Below, one piece after another: positions 63,057 through 64,000 of a stretch of DNA of 64,000 nucleotides (positions are counted from its first letter, which is position 1; each line of letters begins with the position of its first letter). The position numbers and the translations under genes are program-made. The notes beneath the pieces are model-generated. The model saw nothing but the letters and a program-made list of their open reading frames with translations, was not told the DNA's origin and ran no database searches. The DNA comes from CAJKWP01 sp964554475 (GTDB lineage Bacteria > Bacillota > Clostridia > Christensenellales > UBA1242), in assembly GCA_964554475.1 (NCBI GenBank), contig CAZKOT010000001.1:1-64000 (forward strand), in the 5' to 3' direction.

Positions 63057-63674
63057 TTTGCCACCAAAAACATGGAGCAAATCGACATGTTTTTGCGTTT
63101 GGTGGCATAAGCAAAAAAAATCGGCCGTTTGCTGATTGATTTTTTATAAATTAAAAAATCGAGCAAACAAGCCCATTTCAAATAAAAATTTGCATACCTT
63201 AATCTTTTCTTGCGAAAACTTCGCACGAGAGTTGCCACCAAAAACATGGAGTAAATCGACATGTTTTTGCGTTTGGTGGCATAAGCAAAAAAATCGGCCG
63301 TTTGCTGATTGATTTTTTATAAATTAAAAAATCAAGCAAACAAGCCCNNNNNNNNNNNNNNNNNNNNNNNNNNNNNNNNNNNNNNNNNNNNNNNNNNNNN
63401 NNNNNNNNNNNNNNNNNNNNNNNNNNNNNNNNNNNNNNNNNNNNNNNATCGGCCGTTTGCTGATTGATTTTTTATAAATTAAAAAATCAAGCAAACAAGC
63501 CCATTTCAAATAAAAATTTGCATACCTTAATCTTTTCTTGCGAAAACTTCGCACGAGAGTTGCCACCAAAAACATGGAGTAAATCGACATGTTTTTGCGT
63601 TTGGTGGCATAAGCAAAAAAATCGGCCGTTTGCTGATTGATTTTTTATAAATTAAAAAATCAAGCAAACAAGCC
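63057..63674. repeat. 173-bp tandem repeat array, interrupted by an assembly gap
   Basis: The unit recurs with a period of 173-174 bp: 'ccaccaaaaacatgg' at 63061 and 63235, and 'atcggccgttt' at 63120, 63293, 63448 and 63621. At least four partial or complete copies remain around the gap. Each unit holds three inverted repeats. TGCCACCAAA..TTTGGTGGCA encloses AACATG..CATGTT, TTGATTTTTTA pairs with TAAAAAATCAA (extended by TTTGC/GCAAA), and TGCGAA-AAC-TTCGCA completes the set. Because the period is not a multiple of 3, the short minus-strand reading frames inside are incidental. The last copy ends 13 bp from the tRNA 3' end. Confidence 0.92.
63348..63447. other. Assembly gap (100 N)
   Basis: Exactly 100 N within the tandem array, the usual placeholder for a gap of unknown length. 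The true number of repeat copies is therefore unknown. Confidence 0.99.
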
Positions 63675-63686
63675 CGATTTTTTTGC

Positions 63687-63761
63687 TGGTCGGAGTGGCG
63701 GGATTTGAACCCACGGCCTCTTGGTCCCTAACCAAGCGCGCTACCTCTGCGCTACACCCCG
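63687..63761 (-). tRNA. tRNA-Pro (anticodon AGG)
   Basis: A 75-base cloverleaf with encoded CCA. The acceptor is CGGGGTG/CACTCCG with one G-T pair, and the D arm is GCGC..GCGC. The anticodon stem CTTGG/CCAAG has loop TTAGGGA (anticodon AGG), and the T arm is GTGGG-TTCAAAT-CCCGC. C1-G72, A73 and G37 fit proline identity. A34 is uncommon in bacterial proline tRNAs. Confidence 0.95.
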
Positions 63762-63814
63762 AAAAAACAAATTAATAATGCAATTTTTAACTTAAAGAAG
63801 TTTAACAAAGTTAT

Positions 63815-63843
63815 AACAAAAAAGCAAGTTGTTTAACTTGCTG
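63815..63843 (-). terminator. Terminator of the partial right-edge gene
   Basis: AGCAAGTT (63823-63830) pairs with AACTTGCT (63835-63842) around a 4-base loop. Read on the minus strand it is followed by a T run. Confidence 0.8.
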
Positions 63844-63887
63844 AAAAATTTTTTTTAAAAATTAATATTTATAAGAACAATATTTTT

Positions 63888-64000
63888 TTATTCATTTACT
63901 ACTTTTTTTTGTTCAATTGCATTTTCTTCTTTTTCATTAATATTATTTTCTTTCTTAAATTCAAAAATTGCCTCACCACGATTTAAAATAAAATTTTCAT
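63888..64000 (-). CDS. C-terminal fragment of an unknown protein
   Basis: The last ~36 codons of a minus-strand frame end in TAA at 63888 and run off the right edge. The translation is hydrophilic, ending 'ENAIEQKKVVNE' and preceded by 'ILNRGEAIFEFKKEN'. It is followed by a good terminator, which supports a real gene end. Too little remains to name the product. Confidence 0.6.
   Translation of the reverse strand, partial: ENFILNRGEAIFEFKKENNINEKEENAIEQKKVVNE

Noticed and set aside
63020..63590. Two identical short minus-strand reading frames inside the tandem array
   Set aside because: They are a by-product of the 173-bp repeat, whose period is not a multiple of three; one runs through the N gap.
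63057..63674. CRISPR array
   Set aside because: The whole 173-bp unit is conserved with no short repeat plus unique spacers, and no cas genes are present.

Overview
This is AT-rich DNA (roughly 30% G+C by eye) using the standard bacterial code: TGA ends genes such as the phosphoesterase at 50043-51182. Shine-Dalgarno sites are good AGGAGG-type, and several promoters match TTGACA-17-TATAAT. SpoVB-like, SipL-like and SigH-like genes, together with the mini-RNase III-rlmB-sigH order, point to an uncultured low-GC Firmicute of clostridial ancestry. Proteins resembling mycoplasma-type conjugative element components and very large surface proteins suggest a host-associated, probably gut, organism; the exact taxon cannot be settled from the sequence. 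A run of exactly 100 N at 63348-63447 inside a tandem repeat shows that this is a draft or metagenomic scaffold.

Layout. 1-4887 (minus) is a BspA-type leucine-rich-repeat surface protein that runs off the left edge and is split by a frameshift near 3692. 5140-8050 holds a DUF1858 protein, an SPFH/zinc-ribbon protein and a PRC-barrel-like protein. 8171-16359 is a conjugation-type (type IV secretion) island: a coupling ATPase, two paralogous VirB6/TrbL-like membrane proteins, a detached copy of one C-terminal tail, and a divergent pilin-like gene. No VirB4 ATPase or relaxase lies in the window. 17056-38309 is dominated by two convergent giant extracytoplasmic protein genes, 2680 aa (membrane-anchored) and 3559 aa (lipoprotein). 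Between them are an unknown gene and a degenerate Rho-like protein that has lost its P-loop.

38539-49783 carries pgk-tpiA, a tRNA-dihydrouridine synthase, two cytosolic LRR-related paralogues, a SpoVB-like flippase, small unknown genes, a SPOR-like membrane protein, groES-groEL and a PlsC-like acyltransferase. 50043-60338 has a membrane-anchored phosphoesterase, a DUF1540 protein, ribosomal protein bL9, a Phd/Doc toxin-antitoxin pair, a SipL-like SPOCS-LysM protein, argS and a secreted M6 metalloprotease. 60339-62962 contains a GC-richer candidate structured RNA, three perfect DnaA boxes (one inside a promoter spacer), mini-RNase III with an apparent non-AUG start, rlmB, a SigH-like sigma factor and a DUF378 protein. 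63057-63674 is a 173-bp tandem repeat array abutting the 3' end of a tRNA-Pro(AGG) gene, and a partial gene closes the window.

The most unusual items are the Rho-like pseudo-ATPase between the two giant genes, the duplicated VirB6-like genes with a free-standing tail cassette, the DnaA-box promoter region, the ATT/ATC start of mini-RNase III, two apparently leaderless mRNAs, and the hairpin-rich repeat array at the tRNA.
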